Numbered from the stretch's first letter, positions 49,794 to 59,827 are shown. The stretch is DNA of 64,000 nt from a bacterium 1XD8-76 (GCA_003611955.1 RAZE01000014.1:1-64000); one strand, 5' to 3'. Notes: a model not told the origin generated them from the letters alone. Translations and numbers: made by a program.

Positions 49794-51050
49794 ATGGCAA
49801 AAAACTATGCAGCAGCCAAAGAAGCTTACGCGGCTTACGGCGTAGACACGGACAAGGCGATCGAGACTTTGAAGAAGGTACCGGTATCTCTTCACTGCTG
49901 GCAGGGGGACGATGTGATCGGCTTCGACCATGACGGTCCGCTGACCGGCGGCATCCAGACTACAGGCAACTATCCCGGAAAGGCAAAGACACCGGAAGAG
50001 CTGTTTGCGGATATGGACAAAGTGCTGTCCCTCTGCCCGGGCGCAAAGAAGATTAACGTCCATGCCTGCTACGCGATCTTTGAGGAGGACGGCTTTGTGG
50101 ACCGCGACAAGATCGAGCCGAGGCATTTCAAAAAATGGGTGGAGTTTGCGAAGGAGAGAAACATGGGACTTGACTTCAATCCCACTTTCTTCTCCCATCC
50201 GAAGGTAAAGGACGGCCTGACACTGTCGAGCCCCGACGAGGAGACCAGAAACTTCTGGATCGAGCACGGCAGGGCATGTATCCGCATTTCCCAGTACTTT
50301 GCGGAGGAGACAGGAATCCCCTGCGTGATGAACATCTGGACCGGCGACGGCTTCAAGGATGTCCCGGCAGACAGAATGGGACCGAGAATGCGCTACAAAG
50401 AGTCCATCGAAGCGATCCTCTCCGAGCCCTACGATTTCGACAAGGTAAAACCCTGCGTGGAATCCAAGGTATTCGGTATCGGTGTGGAGGCATACACGGC
50501 GGGCTCCGCTGAGTTCGCGCTGAGCTTTGCGGCGGCGCACAAGGACAAATGCCTGCCTTTGATGGACAACGGTCACTATCATCCGACGGAGGTTGTCTCC
50601 GACAAGATCCCTGCGCTGCTTTGCTTCTTCCCGGAGCTGGCTCTGCATGTGACGAGAGGCATTCGCTGGGACAGCGACCATGTGGTAGTGCTGGACGACG
50701 AGACGAAGGAGATTGCGAAAGAGATCGTGAGAAACGACGCGCTGGATCGTGTCTACATCGCGCTGGATTACTTCGATGCGGCGATCAACCGTGTTTCCGC
50801 ATGGACGACCGGTTTCCGGAGTATGCAGAAAGCGCTTCTGATCGCGCTGCTGACGCCCAATGCGATGTTAAAGGAATTGCAGGATAAGTCACAGTTCACG
50901 AAGCTGATGGCGATGCATGAGGCGGTAAAATGCCTGCCGTTCGGGGAAGTCTGGGAGCAGTACTGTGAAGAGTGCAGCGTGAAGGGCGAGAACGAGTGGT
51001 TTGAAGAGATCGAGAAGTATGAGGCGGAAGTGCAGTCCAGGAGAGCATAG
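49794..51050 (+). CDS. rhaA: L-rhamnose isomerase
   Basis: This 418-residue metal-dependent TIM-barrel isomerase converts L-rhamnose to L-rhamnulose. VSLHCWQGDDVIGFD, TGGIQTTGNYPGKA, INVHACYAIFE, GLDFNPTFFSHPKVKDGLTL, FGIGVEAYTAGSAEF and LMDNGHYHPTE are diagnostic and include the metal-binding His, Asp and Glu residues. AGGAGG precedes ATG 49794. The longer open frame from 49314 lies inside rhaB in another frame and is not real. A strong terminator follows. Confidence 0.95.
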   Translation: MAKNYAAAKEAYAAYGVDTDKAIETLKKVPVSLHCWQGDDVIGFDHDGPLTGGIQTTGNYPGKAKTPEELFADMDKVLSLCPGAKKINVHACYAIFEEDGFVDRDKIEPRHFKKWVEFAKERNMGLDFNPTFFSHPKVKDGLTLSSPDEETRNFWIEHGRACIRISQYFAEETGIPCVMNIWTGDGFKDVPADRMGPRMRYKESIEAILSEPYDFDKVKPCVESKVFGIGVEAYTAGSAEFALSFAAAHKDKCLPLMDNGHYHPTEVVSDKIPALLCFFPELALHVTRGIRWDSDHVVVLDDETKEIAKEIVRNDALDRVYIALDYFDAAINRVSAWTTGFRSMQKALLIALLTPNAMLKELQDKSQFTKLMAMHEAVKCLPFGEVWEQYCEECSVKGENEWFEEIEKYEAEVQSRRA

Positions 51051-51063
51051 AGAAAAATAATTG

Positions 51064-51113
51064 GCCCGGGCATCGGATTTCTTTTACAGGGAAATCCGGT
51101 GCCCGGCTTTTTT
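51064..51113 (+). terminator. Intrinsic terminator of rhaBA
   Basis: GGGCATCGGATTTC (51068-51081) pairs with GAAATCCGGTGCCC (51091-51104) with one wobble, followed by GGC and six T. Confidence 0.93.
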
Positions 51114-51137
51114 GGGTAGTTTAATTTGACATTTACA

Positions 51138-51166
51138 TTGAAAATTTTGTCATTTTCCACTAAAAT
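51138..51166 (+). promoter_or_regulatory. Promoter of the DUF1846 gene
   Basis: TTGAAA (51138-51143) and TAAAAT (51161-51166) are 17 bases apart, about 30 bases ahead of the start. Confidence 0.65.
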
Positions 51167-51198
51167 AGAGGAAAACAGGACAAATGAGGGCGGACAGA

Positions 51199-52683
51199 AT
51201 GAAGATAGGATTTGATCATGAAAAGTATGTAAAAATACAGTCCCAGCATATCCGGGATCGGATAGCGCAGTTCGGGGACAAGCTGTATCTGGAGTTTGGC
51301 GGCAAGCTCTTTGACGACTACCATGCGTCGCGTGTGCTGCCGGGCTTTATGCCGGATGCAAAGTTAAAAATGTTGATGGAGCTCTCCGATATGGCGGAGA
51401 TCGTTTTAGTCATCAGCGCGACGGATATCGAGAAGAACAAGGTGCGGGGGGATCTGGGGATCACCTACGATGTGGATGTGCTGCGTCTGATCGGAGAGTT
51501 TGAACGGCGGGGGCTTTTGGTGAGCAGCGTGGTGATCACGCATTTCAGCGGGCAGGCGGGCGCGGTCCAGTTTAAAAACCGGCTGGAAAAAAAGAATATC
51601 TGCGTCTATATGCATTACATGATAGAGGGATACCCCTCTAACGTTGCGCTGATCGTCAGCGAGGAGGGATTCGGGCAGAACGACTATATCGAGACGACGC
51701 GCCCCCTGGTGGTCGTGACGGCCCCCGGACCGGGCAGCGGAAAGATGGCGACCTGTCTCTCCCAGCTCTATCACGACAGCCTGCGGGGGATCAAGGCGGG
51801 TTATGCGAAATTCGAGACGTTCCCGATCTGGAATCTGCCGCTGAAGCATCCTGTCAATCTCGCCTACGAGGCGGCTACAGCCGATCTGAACGATATCAAT
51901 ATGATCGATCCGTTCCATCTGGAGGCCTATGGGGAGACGACCGTGAACTATAACCGGGATATCGAGATATTCCCGGTGCTCAGCGCGATCTTCGAGGGGA
52001 TCTACGGGGAGTGCATCTATAAATCGCCTACGGATATGGGCGTCAACATGGTGGGAAACTGTATTGTGGACGATGAGGCGTGCAGGCAGGCTTCCTGCAT
52101 GGAGATCATTCGGCGCTACTATACGGCGGCGGGGAAAGTGGTGAAGGAGGAGGCCTCTGAGAACGAGATCTACAAGATAGAGCTTCTGATGAAGCAGGCG
52201 AAGATCACGACGGCCGACAGAAGGGTGACGGTTGCCGCAAAAAAGAGAGTGGAGGAGACGGGACTGCCGGCCGCTGCGATCGAACTGCCGGACGGCCATA
52301 TTATCACCTCAAAAACTTCGGATTTTCTGGGGGCGTCGGCGGCGCTTTTGCTGAACGCTCTGAAATTTCTGGCGGGCATCGGCCACGATGTGAAGCTGAT
52401 CAGCCCGGAGGCCATCGAGCCGATACAGGAATTGAAAGTGAAGTATCTGGGAGGCAGAAATCCGCGCCTCCACACGGACGAAGTGCTGATCGCGCTGTCC
52501 CTCGCAGCCACCGGCGACAAAAATGCCCGCGCCGCTTTGGAGCAGCTTCCGAATTTAAAGGACTGTCAGGTACATACCTCCGTGATGCTCTCGGAGGTGG
52601 ATATCAAGACCTTTAAACGGCTGGGAGTGGATCTCACCTGCGAACCGGTGATCAGCAAAAAGAAACTGACGGAGAAGATATAG
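51199..52683 (+). CDS. DUF1846 (UPF0371) family protein
   Basis: This is a 494-residue protein of a widespread Firmicute/Actinobacterial family of unsettled function. The opening MKIGFDHEKYVKIQSQHI, FGGKLFDDYHASRVLPGF, VVTAPGPGSGKMATCLSQLY with its P-loop-like glycine segment, and AAFE-like catalytic-looking stretches are those of DUF1846. ATG 51199 matches the family N-terminus. An in-frame ATG at 51184 would add five residues. It has its own promoter and is convergent with the sensor kinase gene, whose stop is 13 bases away. A link to rhamnose use is not evident. Confidence 0.88.
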   Translation: MKIGFDHEKYVKIQSQHIRDRIAQFGDKLYLEFGGKLFDDYHASRVLPGFMPDAKLKMLMELSDMAEIVLVISATDIEKNKVRGDLGITYDVDVLRLIGEFERRGLLVSSVVITHFSGQAGAVQFKNRLEKKNICVYMHYMIEGYPSNVALIVSEEGFGQNDYIETTRPLVVVTAPGPGSGKMATCLSQLYHDSLRGIKAGYAKFETFPIWNLPLKHPVNLAYEAATADLNDINMIDPFHLEAYGETTVNYNRDIEIFPVLSAIFEGIYGECIYKSPTDMGVNMVGNCIVDDEACRQASCMEIIRRYYTAAGKVVKEEASENEIYKIELLMKQAKITTADRRVTVAAKKRVEETGLPAAAIELPDGHIITSKTSDFLGASAALLLNALKFLAGIGHDVKLISPEAIEPIQELKVKYLGGRNPRLHTDEVLIALSLAATGDKNARAALEQLPNLKDCQVHTSVMLSEVDIKTFKRLGVDLTCEPVISKKKLTEKI

Positions 52684-52696
52684 GGAGATAATGACT

Positions 52697-54523
52697 CTAT
52701 TTCCGCACATACTCCACCGCCGGAAGCCTTACCTGCACTTCGGTTCCGCGTCCCGGCGTGCTCTCGTAACAAAGCCCGTACTCCCTGCCGTACAGAAGCT
52801 GAAGCCGCAGGTGGGTATTATAGATACCGATATTGCTGCCCTTGCCGTCCTCGTAGGTGCCATCCAGGATAAAGGGCAGTTTTTCCGGCAAAATGCCGAC
52901 GCCGTCGTCGGATACCACGAAGACGATATCCGTCCCGTCCATCCATGCCATGATGACGATGGTTCCCCTCTTGGAGTCTTTCTCGAAAATGCCGTGCTGA
53001 ATGGAATTTTCCACGATGGGCTGCAGGATCAGTTTGGGTATCTCAAAATCCAGAATCTCATCCGGGACATCGATCAGGAAGGAGATCGTGTCCTCGTATC
53101 TCATGTTTTGCAGTTTCACGTACAGTTCCACATGCCAGAGTTCTTCCCGGATCGGAGTGGTGATATTTTTCTTGGAGAGGGTCAGCTTGTAAAATTTGGA
53201 GAGGGTCTGCACCGCCAGGGAGACCTCCCTCTGCTTGCCGCTCTGGGCGAGCCAGTTGATCATATCCAGCATGTTGTAGAGGAAATGAGGGTTGATCTGA
53301 GCCTGCAGAGCCCGCACCTCGGAGACCTTTAATTTCTCGGCGGTCTCGGTCTGTTCCTCGATCAGCTGATTGATGCGGCCCACCATGGCGTTATAGTTGA
53401 AGACCAGCTGGCCGATCTCGTCCCTGTCGGAGTTGTCCTGGAAAGGGACAAGGTTTTTCTCCCGGTTCTGGTTGATCTTTTCCACCACAAGGGAGAGACG
53501 TTTGGCGAGACTGCCGGACAGCAGGAGGGCGGTGACGCAGGCCAGTGCCACGAAGAGCAGATAGAGCACCGCCGTGTTGAGAAGTACCTGCTGCCCCTCG
53601 GAGAAGACGCTGTTTACGGGGATGACGGACACGAGACGCCAGTCCGTCTGGTCGATCTCCCGGTATCCCATGTACAGCTCCTCGTCAAGGATTGTGGTGG
53701 TGGCAAAATTCTCCGTGCTGCCCACCGCTTCCGGGATGGACTCGTAGCGCTTGAAATAGGTGCCGGCAAGACTCTTGTCGGAGGAGGCGATGACGGAATT
53801 TCTGCTGTTGATCAAATAGTAGACGCTGCCCGTGCTGGTCAGGTTTCGATGCAGCATATCTTCCAGATGGCTCTCCGAAAAATAGATGGTGATATAACTG
53901 CATTCCCCGTTGGGGTTGGCGAGATTGGTAAATTTCTGTATGTAGGCCAGGGAACCATACCTGTCGATCTCTTCCGTTGTCAGATAAAAGGAGGGGCAGA
54001 GCAGAGAAATACTGTCCGGCTGTCCGTCAAAAATACCGTGCCAGTAGCTTCCGGAAACTTCGTCGACGGAGGAGATGACGCCGGAAAAAGAGGGGGAGGA
54101 AAAGTCGATATCCCTGTCTGCGGGAATATATATTTTTATTGCCGTAATAAATTCATGATCGATCAGAGAGTTGATATTGCTGAAAAATTCCAGAGCCCGC
54201 AGGCTGTTCTGTTTGTCGTAGAGATAACCGTAGACATCCGGTGTGTAGGTGGCCTCGGAGAGAAAGGGGTTGGAAGTAATGCTGTCCATGGACAGGCGCA
54301 GCTGACTGATGGTGGCTTCCAGCGTGTCCGCTGTCTGGCTGACCAACGCCTGTTCCGACTCGATGGTGTTGTCCGTGATAATATGGGAGAGACGCCCGTA
54401 CAGAAAGACAAACACCACCAGTGTGGGGACAAGGACGAGGATCAGGTGGGTGATCATGAACTTGTTTTTAAATTTCATATCGTGCAGAAAATAGTGCACG
54501 GCAGAGGGATGTTTTTTCTTCAT
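52697..54523 (-). CDS. YesM-type membrane sensor histidine kinase
   Basis: This is a 608-residue sensor kinase. A first membrane helix lies near residues 20-42 (LVLVPTLVVFVFL). A long extracellular sensor runs to about 295, and a second helix is YLLFVALACVTALLLSG, followed by HAMP. The phospho-acceptor motif INPHFLYNMLDMINWLAQSG and ATPase boxes LQPIVENSIQHGIF and GSNIGIYNTHLRLQLLYG are typical of the HisK_7 class. It is translated with the response regulator (four-base overlap). This pair lies divergent from the ABC importer and probably senses its sugar or binding protein. Confidence 0.92.
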   Translation of the reverse strand: MKKKHPSAVHYFLHDMKFKNKFMITHLILVLVPTLVVFVFLYGRLSHIITDNTIESEQALVSQTADTLEATISQLRLSMDSITSNPFLSEATYTPDVYGYLYDKQNSLRALEFFSNINSLIDHEFITAIKIYIPADRDIDFSSPSFSGVISSVDEVSGSYWHGIFDGQPDSISLLCPSFYLTTEEIDRYGSLAYIQKFTNLANPNGECSYITIYFSESHLEDMLHRNLTSTGSVYYLINSRNSVIASSDKSLAGTYFKRYESIPEAVGSTENFATTTILDEELYMGYREIDQTDWRLVSVIPVNSVFSEGQQVLLNTAVLYLLFVALACVTALLLSGSLAKRLSLVVEKINQNREKNLVPFQDNSDRDEIGQLVFNYNAMVGRINQLIEEQTETAEKLKVSEVRALQAQINPHFLYNMLDMINWLAQSGKQREVSLAVQTLSKFYKLTLSKKNITTPIREELWHVELYVKLQNMRYEDTISFLIDVPDEILDFEIPKLILQPIVENSIQHGIFEKDSKRGTIVIMAWMDGTDIVFVVSDDGVGILPEKLPFILDGTYEDGKGSNIGIYNTHLRLQLLYGREYGLCYESTPGRGTEVQVRLPAVEYVRK

Positions 54524-56088
54524 GTTAAGCCTTCCTGTTCCCGGTATTCGGAGGGAGACATTCCCACTTGTTTTTTGAACGTTTTTCCGAAATAATTGCC
54601 GTCGCTGTAGCCGACGCGGGCGGAGATATCGGTGATTTTGTATCTGGGATCGGTCAGCAGTTTTTTCGCCTTGTCGATCCGGAAATCCGTCAGATACTGG
54701 TTTAGCGTCTGCCCGGTCTCATTTTTGAAGAGCGTACAGACGTAGGAGGATGAGAGAAAAACATGCTCGCTGATATCCTTGATGGAGAGTGTTTCATCCT
54801 GGTAATGGCCGGCTATAAATTCCTTGATCAGATAGACGGTGGAAGAGTTCTCGCTCCGGTTTTGAATCTGGGAGAAAAACTGTTGCGTCTTCTGTGTCAG
54901 CAATTCCTGCAGCTCATAGATGGATTCACATTCGGAAATATATCCCCAGAGGCTGTCCCCGGGTTCCTTCGCGGACGGGAGGACAAGGTTTAATATTTCG
55001 CAGGTATCGTTTATCAGCATAAAGAGTTTGTAGTACAGATCTTTCGCCTGGTTCGGAAGGACATTTTGGGGAGGCATCAGCTCCCGAAACAGTTCTTCCA
55101 GGAGAAGTTCGGTCTGTTTCTGGTCTTTGCGGAGAAGTGTCTCGGAGAGACGGCTGTCCATGTTCAGCGTACTCACATCAAAAAAGGTATCGTAAATCTC
55201 CCGGTGTTCGTAGATCCGGTAAGTGTTGTATTTCTGGAAGAAAGAATTCTGCAGTTCGATGACGGCGGAATTGTAGGAGTCGTGAATGTGGAGAGCCCCT
55301 TTTACGTTTTTCCCGAAAATGATATGGTAGTGCAGGGAAAGGGGGGAGAGGGCCTGCTCCAGCAGACGACCGAGGTTGTTTTTCCGGTTTGCCGTGTAAT
55401 CGGAATGCCCCCAGACATGGTAAAAGTACAAAAGCCCCTGCCTGGTGGAATGGATCTCTTTCAGGTGAAGACCGTCGAGCACCTGGGACACGACAGGTTC
55501 CAGGATGGCAGTCAGAGCGTCCTGACTGTATGTATTGTGGTGAAACTGGATCAAAAAGGTGAAAAAGACAGTCTCCTCGTCCCGGGGAAAATCAAAGTCC
55601 AGATCTTCGGAGAGAAACGAGGAGGCCTCCCCCTTGGGCGCGTAGGCGAGCCTTGAGGCGAGGGCGGCGCGGGAGCGGGCCAGGGAGAGCGCCTTGGAGG
55701 AGGCGGCTTTTCTGCCGGCTTCCACAGCGGCTTTTGCCTCCAGCACCGTATCGGAGATCTCTTCCAGATCGATGGGTTTCTCCACATAACTCACGGCTTT
55801 CAGTTTGATGGCTGCCTTTAAATATTCTTTGTCGGAATAACCGCTCATAAAAATGATGCTGAGAGCCGGGTTGATCAGCTGTAATTTTTCCGCCATCTCG
55901 ATACCGCTCATATGGGGCATCCGCACATCGCTCAGAATAATGTCAGGCCGGAAAGTCAGTGCGGTCTCGTAGCCGTGCAGGCCGTCGTCGGCCTGTGCGA
56001 CAGCGCTGATGCCCAGTGATTTCCAGTCAATACTGTTCATCAGACCGTCCCTTGTCAGTTTTTCGTCATCCACGATCAGCAGTTTCAT
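54520..56088 (-). CDS. YesN-type response regulator with AraC DNA-binding domain
   Basis: This is a 522-residue regulator. The receiver domain starts MKLLIVDDEKLTRDGLMNSI with phospho-Asp in PDIILSDVRMPHMSG. A long linker region follows. The AraC domain near the C-terminus has SIKDISEHVFLSSSYVCTLF and ITDISARVGYSDGNYFGKTF ending VGMSPSEYR. I start at the ATG at 56088, with GGAGGTG upstream. The frame is open to 56157 but without a site. It probably activates the divergent ABC transporter operon. Confidence 0.92.
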   Translation of the reverse strand: MKLLIVDDEKLTRDGLMNSIDWKSLGISAVAQADDGLHGYETALTFRPDIILSDVRMPHMSGIEMAEKLQLINPALSIIFMSGYSDKEYLKAAIKLKAVSYVEKPIDLEEISDTVLEAKAAVEAGRKAASSKALSLARSRAALASRLAYAPKGEASSFLSEDLDFDFPRDEETVFFTFLIQFHHNTYSQDALTAILEPVVSQVLDGLHLKEIHSTRQGLLYFYHVWGHSDYTANRKNNLGRLLEQALSPLSLHYHIIFGKNVKGALHIHDSYNSAVIELQNSFFQKYNTYRIYEHREIYDTFFDVSTLNMDSRLSETLLRKDQKQTELLLEELFRELMPPQNVLPNQAKDLYYKLFMLINDTCEILNLVLPSAKEPGDSLWGYISECESIYELQELLTQKTQQFFSQIQNRSENSSTVYLIKEFIAGHYQDETLSIKDISEHVFLSSSYVCTLFKNETGQTLNQYLTDFRIDKAKKLLTDPRYKITDISARVGYSDGNYFGKTFKKQVGMSPSEYREQEGLT

Positions 56089-56192
56089 AGTCACCTCCGC
56101 CATGGATTTATTGTAGCACGGGGAGGAAAAAAAGAAAATGATTTTACCCAAAATCAAAAAAAAGTACGATGGCGCGGGAAATTTTCTGATGC

Positions 56193-56259
56193 TATACTTA
56201 GAACAACAAAGAATTTAAAACAGCAGAGATCCGCAGCCGTGTACTGGGAGGATCTCTGC
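56193..56259 (+). promoter_or_regulatory. Weak promoter and 5' leader hairpin of the ABC operon
   Basis: TATACT at 56193-56198 is a good -10 box, with only TGGCGC 17 bases upstream, as expected for an activator-dependent promoter. In the leader, GCAGAGATCC (56223-56232) is the exact reverse complement of GGATCTCTGC (56250-56259), with a 17-base loop. It ends 12 bases before the GGAGG ribosome site. Confidence 0.55.
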
Positions 56260-56283
56260 GGAACTGGAATGGAGGAGATAAAG

Positions 56284-57804
56284 TTGTCAGAGTATGTACT
56301 TGAACTGAAGGGCATTACCAAGATATTCCCCGGCGTAAAAGCGCTGAACAATGTACAGTTTCAGTTGAAACCGGGCGAAGTCCATGCGCTGATGGGGGAA
56401 AACGGCGCAGGTAAGTCTACTTTCATCAAAGTCATTACCGGCGTACATAAAGCGGAAGAAGGCGAGATGTACCTGTTCGGCAAAAAAGTAGACTTCAAGG
56501 GTCCGAGGGACGCGCAGCAGGCGGGTATTGCCGCGGTGTACCAGCATCCCACTTCCTATCCCGATCTCACGGTGACAGAGAATATTTTTATGAACCACGA
56601 GATCAAGAAAAGGGGGATTATCCAGTGGAAGCAGATGAATGAGGAGGCTCAGGGATATCTGGACGAACTGGATGCGGATTTTAAGTCCACAGCGGAGATG
56701 GGAGCTCTCTCCGTGGCGCAGCAGCAGATGGTAGAGATCGCGAAGGCAGTCTCCACCCACGCGAGGATCATCATTTTAGACGAGCCCACAGCGGCGCTGA
56801 CAGCAAATGAATCCCAGAAATTATATAAGATCGTGGATAAATTGAAGGAGAGCGGCGTTTCGATCATCTTCATCTCTCACAGGTTTGAAGATATGTACCG
56901 CCTCGCCAGCAGAGTTACCGTGTTCCGCGATTCCCAGTACATAGGAACTTACGATGTGAACGGCATCACCAACGCGGACCTGATCAAAGCCATGGTGGGC
57001 CGTGAGATCAACGATCTGTTCCCGAAACCGGAAGTAAAACCGGGCGAGGAGATGCTGCGTGTGGAGAACTTCTCCCGCGTGGGTTATTACAAGAACGTCA
57101 ACTTCCATGTCCGCGCAGGGGAGATCGTGGGGTTGACCGGGTTGGTCGGTGCAGGCCGTACCGAAGTGGTGGAGAGCGTCTGCGGCATCACAAGACAGAG
57201 TGAGGGAAAGGTATTTCTGGAAGGGAAGGAAGTGGCGATCAAAAATCCCACGGACGCCATGGAAAACGGCATCATTCTTCTGCCGGAGGACAGACAGAAG
57301 ACGGGGCTTATCCTGAGCTGGGGACTGGGCAGAAATGTGACTCTCCCGATCGTGAAAAAGCTTTCCAACAACGGGTTTACGAACGATAAAAAGGAGCGCG
57401 AGCTCTCCAGGAAATTCCTGGAGGATGTGGATACGAAGGCGGTGACGATATTTGATCCGGCGAGCTCTTTGTCCGGCGGCAACCAGCAGAAAGTCGTCGT
57501 GGCGAAGGCGTTAGCCCAGGACAATATGAAAGTCATCATCATGGACGAGCCGACCAAAGGTGTGGACGTGGGCGCGAAAGCCGAGATCTACGCGATCATG
57601 GGCGAGCTTGCCCAGAAGGGCTTTGCGATCATCATGATCTCGTCCGAGATGCCCGAGATACTGGGCATGTCCGACAGGATCTACGTCATGTGCAACGGCC
57701 GTGTGACCGGCGAGTTGAGCCGTGAGGAGGCGACGCAGGAGACGATCCTGGAGTTCGCCATGGAAAAGGGCGGCAAGAAAAAGAGAGAGGAGGCTGCGAA
57801 ATAA
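56284..57804 (+). CDS. Sugar ABC importer ATPase with two nucleotide-binding domains (RhaT/MglA-like)
   Basis: This is a 506-residue ATPase with two ABC cassettes. Cassette 1 has Walker A MGENGAGKST and Walker B IIILDEPTAALT. Cassette 2 has a degenerate Walker A (GLVGAGRTE), signature LSGGNQQK and Walker B IIMDEPTKGVDVG. I favour the TTG at 56284, eight bases after GGAGG. ATG 56269 and GTG 56239 are in frame but overlap the site or hairpin. It energises the two permeases that follow. Binding-protein similarity suggests rhamnose as substrate. Confidence 0.9.
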   Translation: MSEYVLELKGITKIFPGVKALNNVQFQLKPGEVHALMGENGAGKSTFIKVITGVHKAEEGEMYLFGKKVDFKGPRDAQQAGIAAVYQHPTSYPDLTVTENIFMNHEIKKRGIIQWKQMNEEAQGYLDELDADFKSTAEMGALSVAQQQMVEIAKAVSTHARIIILDEPTAALTANESQKLYKIVDKLKESGVSIIFISHRFEDMYRLASRVTVFRDSQYIGTYDVNGITNADLIKAMVGREINDLFPKPEVKPGEEMLRVENFSRVGYYKNVNFHVRAGEIVGLTGLVGAGRTEVVESVCGITRQSEGKVFLEGKEVAIKNPTDAMENGIILLPEDRQKTGLILSWGLGRNVTLPIVKKLSNNGFTNDKKERELSRKFLEDVDTKAVTIFDPASSLSGGNQQKVVVAKALAQDNMKVIIMDEPTKGVDVGAKAEIYAIMGELAQKGFAIIMISSEMPEILGMSDRIYVMCNGRVTGELSREEATQETILEFAMEKGGKKKREEAAK

Positions 57805-58802
57805 TGGAAAAGAAATCTTTATTGAAGAAAATCACAGGCTCCCGTGAAGCCAGTCTGGTTATCGTACTGATCGTCCTGTGTATCGCGGTGACGATCAAGA
57901 GCCCGAACTTTATGTCGGCCCAGAACATTCTGGAAATTTTGAAGAACAATGCGGTTATCATGATCATGGCGCTGGGTATGCTGTGCGTACTGCTGATCGG
58001 CGGCATCGATATTTCCATCACGTCCACGCTGGCCTTTGCGGGTATGACCATCGGCATGATGTACAAATACGACATGATCGAGAGCACTTTGCTCGGTTTT
58101 GCCATCGCCACGGCGATGGGCGCGGTGTGCGGACTTCTGATCGGTGTGATCATCGCCTACGGCAAGGTGATGCCGATTATCGCCACGATGGGCTTTATGT
58201 ATATCTACAGAGGATTTGCCTACCTGGTGGCTCAGGATCAGTGGGCGGGCGCAGATGCGCTGGGAAGTTTTAAGGACTTTACGCTGAGCAATTCCCTGAG
58301 CTTTGGACTGATCAACAATACGATCACGGTGGCGATCGTCTGCTATATCGTCTTCTTTATCGTACTGAAATGGACGAAATTCGGGCGCTGCATCTACGCG
58401 GTGGGTTCCAACGCCGAGGCGGCGGAGATTTCCGGTATCAATGTGGCGGCGATCAAGACGGCAGTGTACACGATCATGGGCACGTTGGCCGGTCTGTGCG
58501 GCGCTCTGGCTACTTCGGTCTACGCGTCGGCGCAGCCCAACATGCTGACCTCCAAGGAGATGGATGTCATTGCGGCCTGCGTGATCGGCGGCGTGAGCAT
58601 GAACGGCGGGCGCGGCAGCGTACTCGGGGCATTGCTCGGGGCACTGGTGTTATCGGTTATTTCCAAGGCGCTTCCGCTCGTGGGGATCAACGCCATCGCG
58701 CAAAATACGATCAAGGGCGTCATCATCGTGGCGGTTATCGTACTGAACGTACTGACCCAGCGCATGATGGATAAGGCGAACCTTGAAAACAGAGAGATGT
58801 AA
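57804..58802 (+). CDS. Sugar ABC importer permease 1 (RhaP-like)
   Basis: This is a 332-residue membrane protein of the ribose/rhamnose permease family (BPD_transp_2). It has about eight to ten hydrophobic segments, for example AVIMIMALGMLCVLLIGGID. Family motifs are GGIDISITSTLAFAG and GGVSMNGGRGSVLGALLGAL. The ATG overlaps the ATPase stop. It pairs with the permease at 58817. Confidence 0.9.
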   Translation: MEKKSLLKKITGSREASLVIVLIVLCIAVTIKSPNFMSAQNILEILKNNAVIMIMALGMLCVLLIGGIDISITSTLAFAGMTIGMMYKYDMIESTLLGFAIATAMGAVCGLLIGVIIAYGKVMPIIATMGFMYIYRGFAYLVAQDQWAGADALGSFKDFTLSNSLSFGLINNTITVAIVCYIVFFIVLKWTKFGRCIYAVGSNAEAAEISGINVAAIKTAVYTIMGTLAGLCGALATSVYASAQPNMLTSKEMDVIAACVIGGVSMNGGRGSVLGALLGALVLSVISKALPLVGINAIAQNTIKGVIIVAVIVLNVLTQRMMDKANLENREM

Positions 58803-58816
58803 GGAGGGGAAAGACT

Positions 58817-59827
58817 ATGGCAGGAAAATCAGGAAGAACAATATCTGCAACTCCCGATAAGTCGCTGAAAAAAGCGCTTTTGAGCTGGGAAGGCATGCTG
58901 TTGCTTCTGTTTATCGCAATCAATATTTTATGCAAATGCATTTCTCCGGTTTACACTCTGACGAATGTACTTCGCGAAATGCCAAAGTATCTGACGGAAA
59001 TCTTTTTACTGTTTCCGATGGCGTATATTCTGCTGATGGGGGAGATCGATATCTCCGTCGGTTCCACAGTATGTCTGGCGGCGACAATGGCCTGCCTCTC
59101 AAGCAACGCGGGAGTTCCGTTTATCGGGGTCCTGGCGGTAGGCTTGCTTACCGGAACGGTTTGTGGTATGATAAACGGGTTTTTGGCGACAAGGTTCAGA
59201 GAGCTGCCGACGATGATCATCACGCTGGGGACACAGATCGTGTTCCGCGGTATCGCCGAGATCGCCCTGGGGGACGGCGGTTCCGTCTCTCTGACAAACG
59301 CTGACGGATTTCGAATGATAGCAGGGAAGGTCGGACCGGTTCCGTACATGTTCTTTATCGTGATTCTCTGCGCGGTCCTCTTCACGGTGATCGCCGAGAA
59401 ACGGGTATTCGGCCGGAGCCTCTACGCGATAGGATCCAACTCCAGGACGGCGTTTTATTCCGGTGTGAAGGTAAATCAGATGTTGTTTATCTCCTACACG
59501 GTTCTGGGGCTCCTTGCAGGTGTATCCGCGCTGTTCCTGACAAGCGCGACCTACGGTGCGAACACCACCACCGGAAAAGGGTTCGAGATGGATGCCATTG
59601 CCATGGCGGTGTTCGGCGGCATCTCCACAGCCGGCGGAAAAGGGAAACTTGTGGGCGGCATTATCTCCGCGTTTACGATCACCTGCCTGCGTGTGGGCCT
59701 TGGACAGATAAATATGAATCCTCAGGTTATCCTGATCATCCTGGGTGCTCTGCTGATCTGCGCAGTTCTTCTGCCGAATATTTCCCAGAGCATCTCGGAC
59801 AAAAAGAAAAAGGCTTCCAGAGCCTGA
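58817..59827 (+). CDS. Sugar ABC importer permease 2 (RhaQ-like)
   Basis: This is a 336-residue permease of the same family. LLMGEIDISVGSTVCLAATM, TMIITLGTQIVFRGIAEIAL and AMAVFGGISTAGGKGKLVGG mark the fold. It starts 14 bases after permease 1, with AAGGAGGGG upstream. Two different permeases with one double ATPase is the layout of rhamnose-type importers, whereas ribose importers usually have one permease gene. Confidence 0.9.
   Translation: MAGKSGRTISATPDKSLKKALLSWEGMLLLLFIAINILCKCISPVYTLTNVLREMPKYLTEIFLLFPMAYILLMGEIDISVGSTVCLAATMACLSSNAGVPFIGVLAVGLLTGTVCGMINGFLATRFRELPTMIITLGTQIVFRGIAEIALGDGGSVSLTNADGFRMIAGKVGPVPYMFFIVILCAVLFTVIAEKRVFGRSLYAIGSNSRTAFYSGVKVNQMLFISYTVLGLLAGVSALFLTSATYGANTTTGKGFEMDAIAMAVFGGISTAGGKGKLVGGIISAFTITCLRVGLGQINMNPQVILIILGALLICAVLLPNISQSISDKKKKASRA

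Noticed and set aside
51126..51131. TTGACA as -35 box of the DUF1846 gene
   Set aside because: No -10 box lies at a proper distance. TTGAAA at 51138 with TAAAAT at 51161 fits better.
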